Shown here: piece after piece, positions 5,648-5,668 of the stretch | Numbering within the stretch: the first letter of the stretch is position 1 | Layout of the letters: the number at the start of each line of letters is the position of its first letter | Source: Pseudomonadota bacterium | Lineage (GTDB): Bacteria > Pseudomonadota > Alphaproteobacteria > Acetobacterales > Acetobacteraceae | NCBI GenBank assembly: GCA_021845835.1 | Contig: JAJZVE010000234.1 | Location: forward strand, 1,504 to 7,171 | Direction: 5' to 3' | Length of the DNA: 5,668 nucleotides | The notes under the pieces: generated by a model | What the model saw: only the letters and a program-made list of their open reading frames with translations | What the model was told of the DNA's origin: nothing | Databases searched by the model: none | Position numbers and translations under genes: made by a program

Positions 5648-5668
5648 GCGCGTGATTGCTAGTCGCCC
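5648..5668. other. Sequence downstream of flgH, unassigned
   Basis: Twenty-one bases after the flgH stop to the window edge. There is no terminator-like hairpin. A GTG at 5653 opens a frame that continues to the edge, but five codons are too few to call a gene. Confidence 0.3.

Noticed and set aside
4762..5655. Plus-strand 297-codon open frame overlapping flgA and flgH
   Set aside because: It is out of frame with both real genes, very rich in Arg, Gln and Ala, and has no recognisable motif: a frame shadow.
5653..5668. GTG-initiated frame after flgH
   Set aside because: Only five codons are visible before the edge and no clear Shine-Dalgarno sequence precedes it, so it cannot be supported.

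Overview
The window is a piece of a flagellar gene cluster from a very GC-rich bacterium. Gene order and protein style (fliL-fliM-DUF6468-MotE-like running left, flgF-flgG-flgA-flgH running right) point to an alphaproteobacterium of the Rhodospirillales/Acetobacteraceae type. The assignment rests on synteny and family resemblance, not on a database search. All eight genes are recognisable or partly recognisable. I see no mobile element, tRNA, rRNA, CRISPR array or sign of horizontal transfer.

Left half, minus strand (1-2160): a tightly packed operon read from right to left. It holds fliL (1630-2160, membrane protein that helps the stator), fliM (545-1633, C-ring switch protein, GTG start overlapping the fliL stop), a small membrane-anchored coiled-coil protein of the DUF6468 type (133-537), and the first 45 codons of a MotE-like protein (1-136, cut by the window edge). 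The genes are joined by 4-base stop/start overlaps or a 7-base gap, so they are very likely co-transcribed and translationally coupled.

Middle (2161-2381): a 221-base divergent intergenic region, the only real non-coding stretch and the most informative part of the window for regulation. On the plus strand it has a full match to the sigma-54 -24/-12 consensus (2318-2332), placed to give a leader of about 38 bases before flgF. A cluster of three GC-rich inverted repeats (2253-2289) lies about 55-90 bases upstream of the predicted transcription start, where an enhancer-binding activator such as FlbD would sit. On the minus strand only a weak CtrA-like half site (2209-2224) stands out as a possible fliL promoter element.

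Right half, plus strand (2382-5647): flgF (proximal rod), flgG (distal rod), flgA (periplasmic P-ring chaperone) and flgH (outer-membrane L-ring lipoprotein), again closely spaced. They build the rod and the outer rings after the switch and export apparatus are in place. The last 21 bases (5648-5668) are downstream of flgH and hold nothing assignable.

The divergence of an early switch/stator operon from a sigma-54-dependent rod/ring operon resembles the known Caulobacter layout. I find no evidence of an undescribed system. The least understood items are the DUF6468 protein and the putative activator site.
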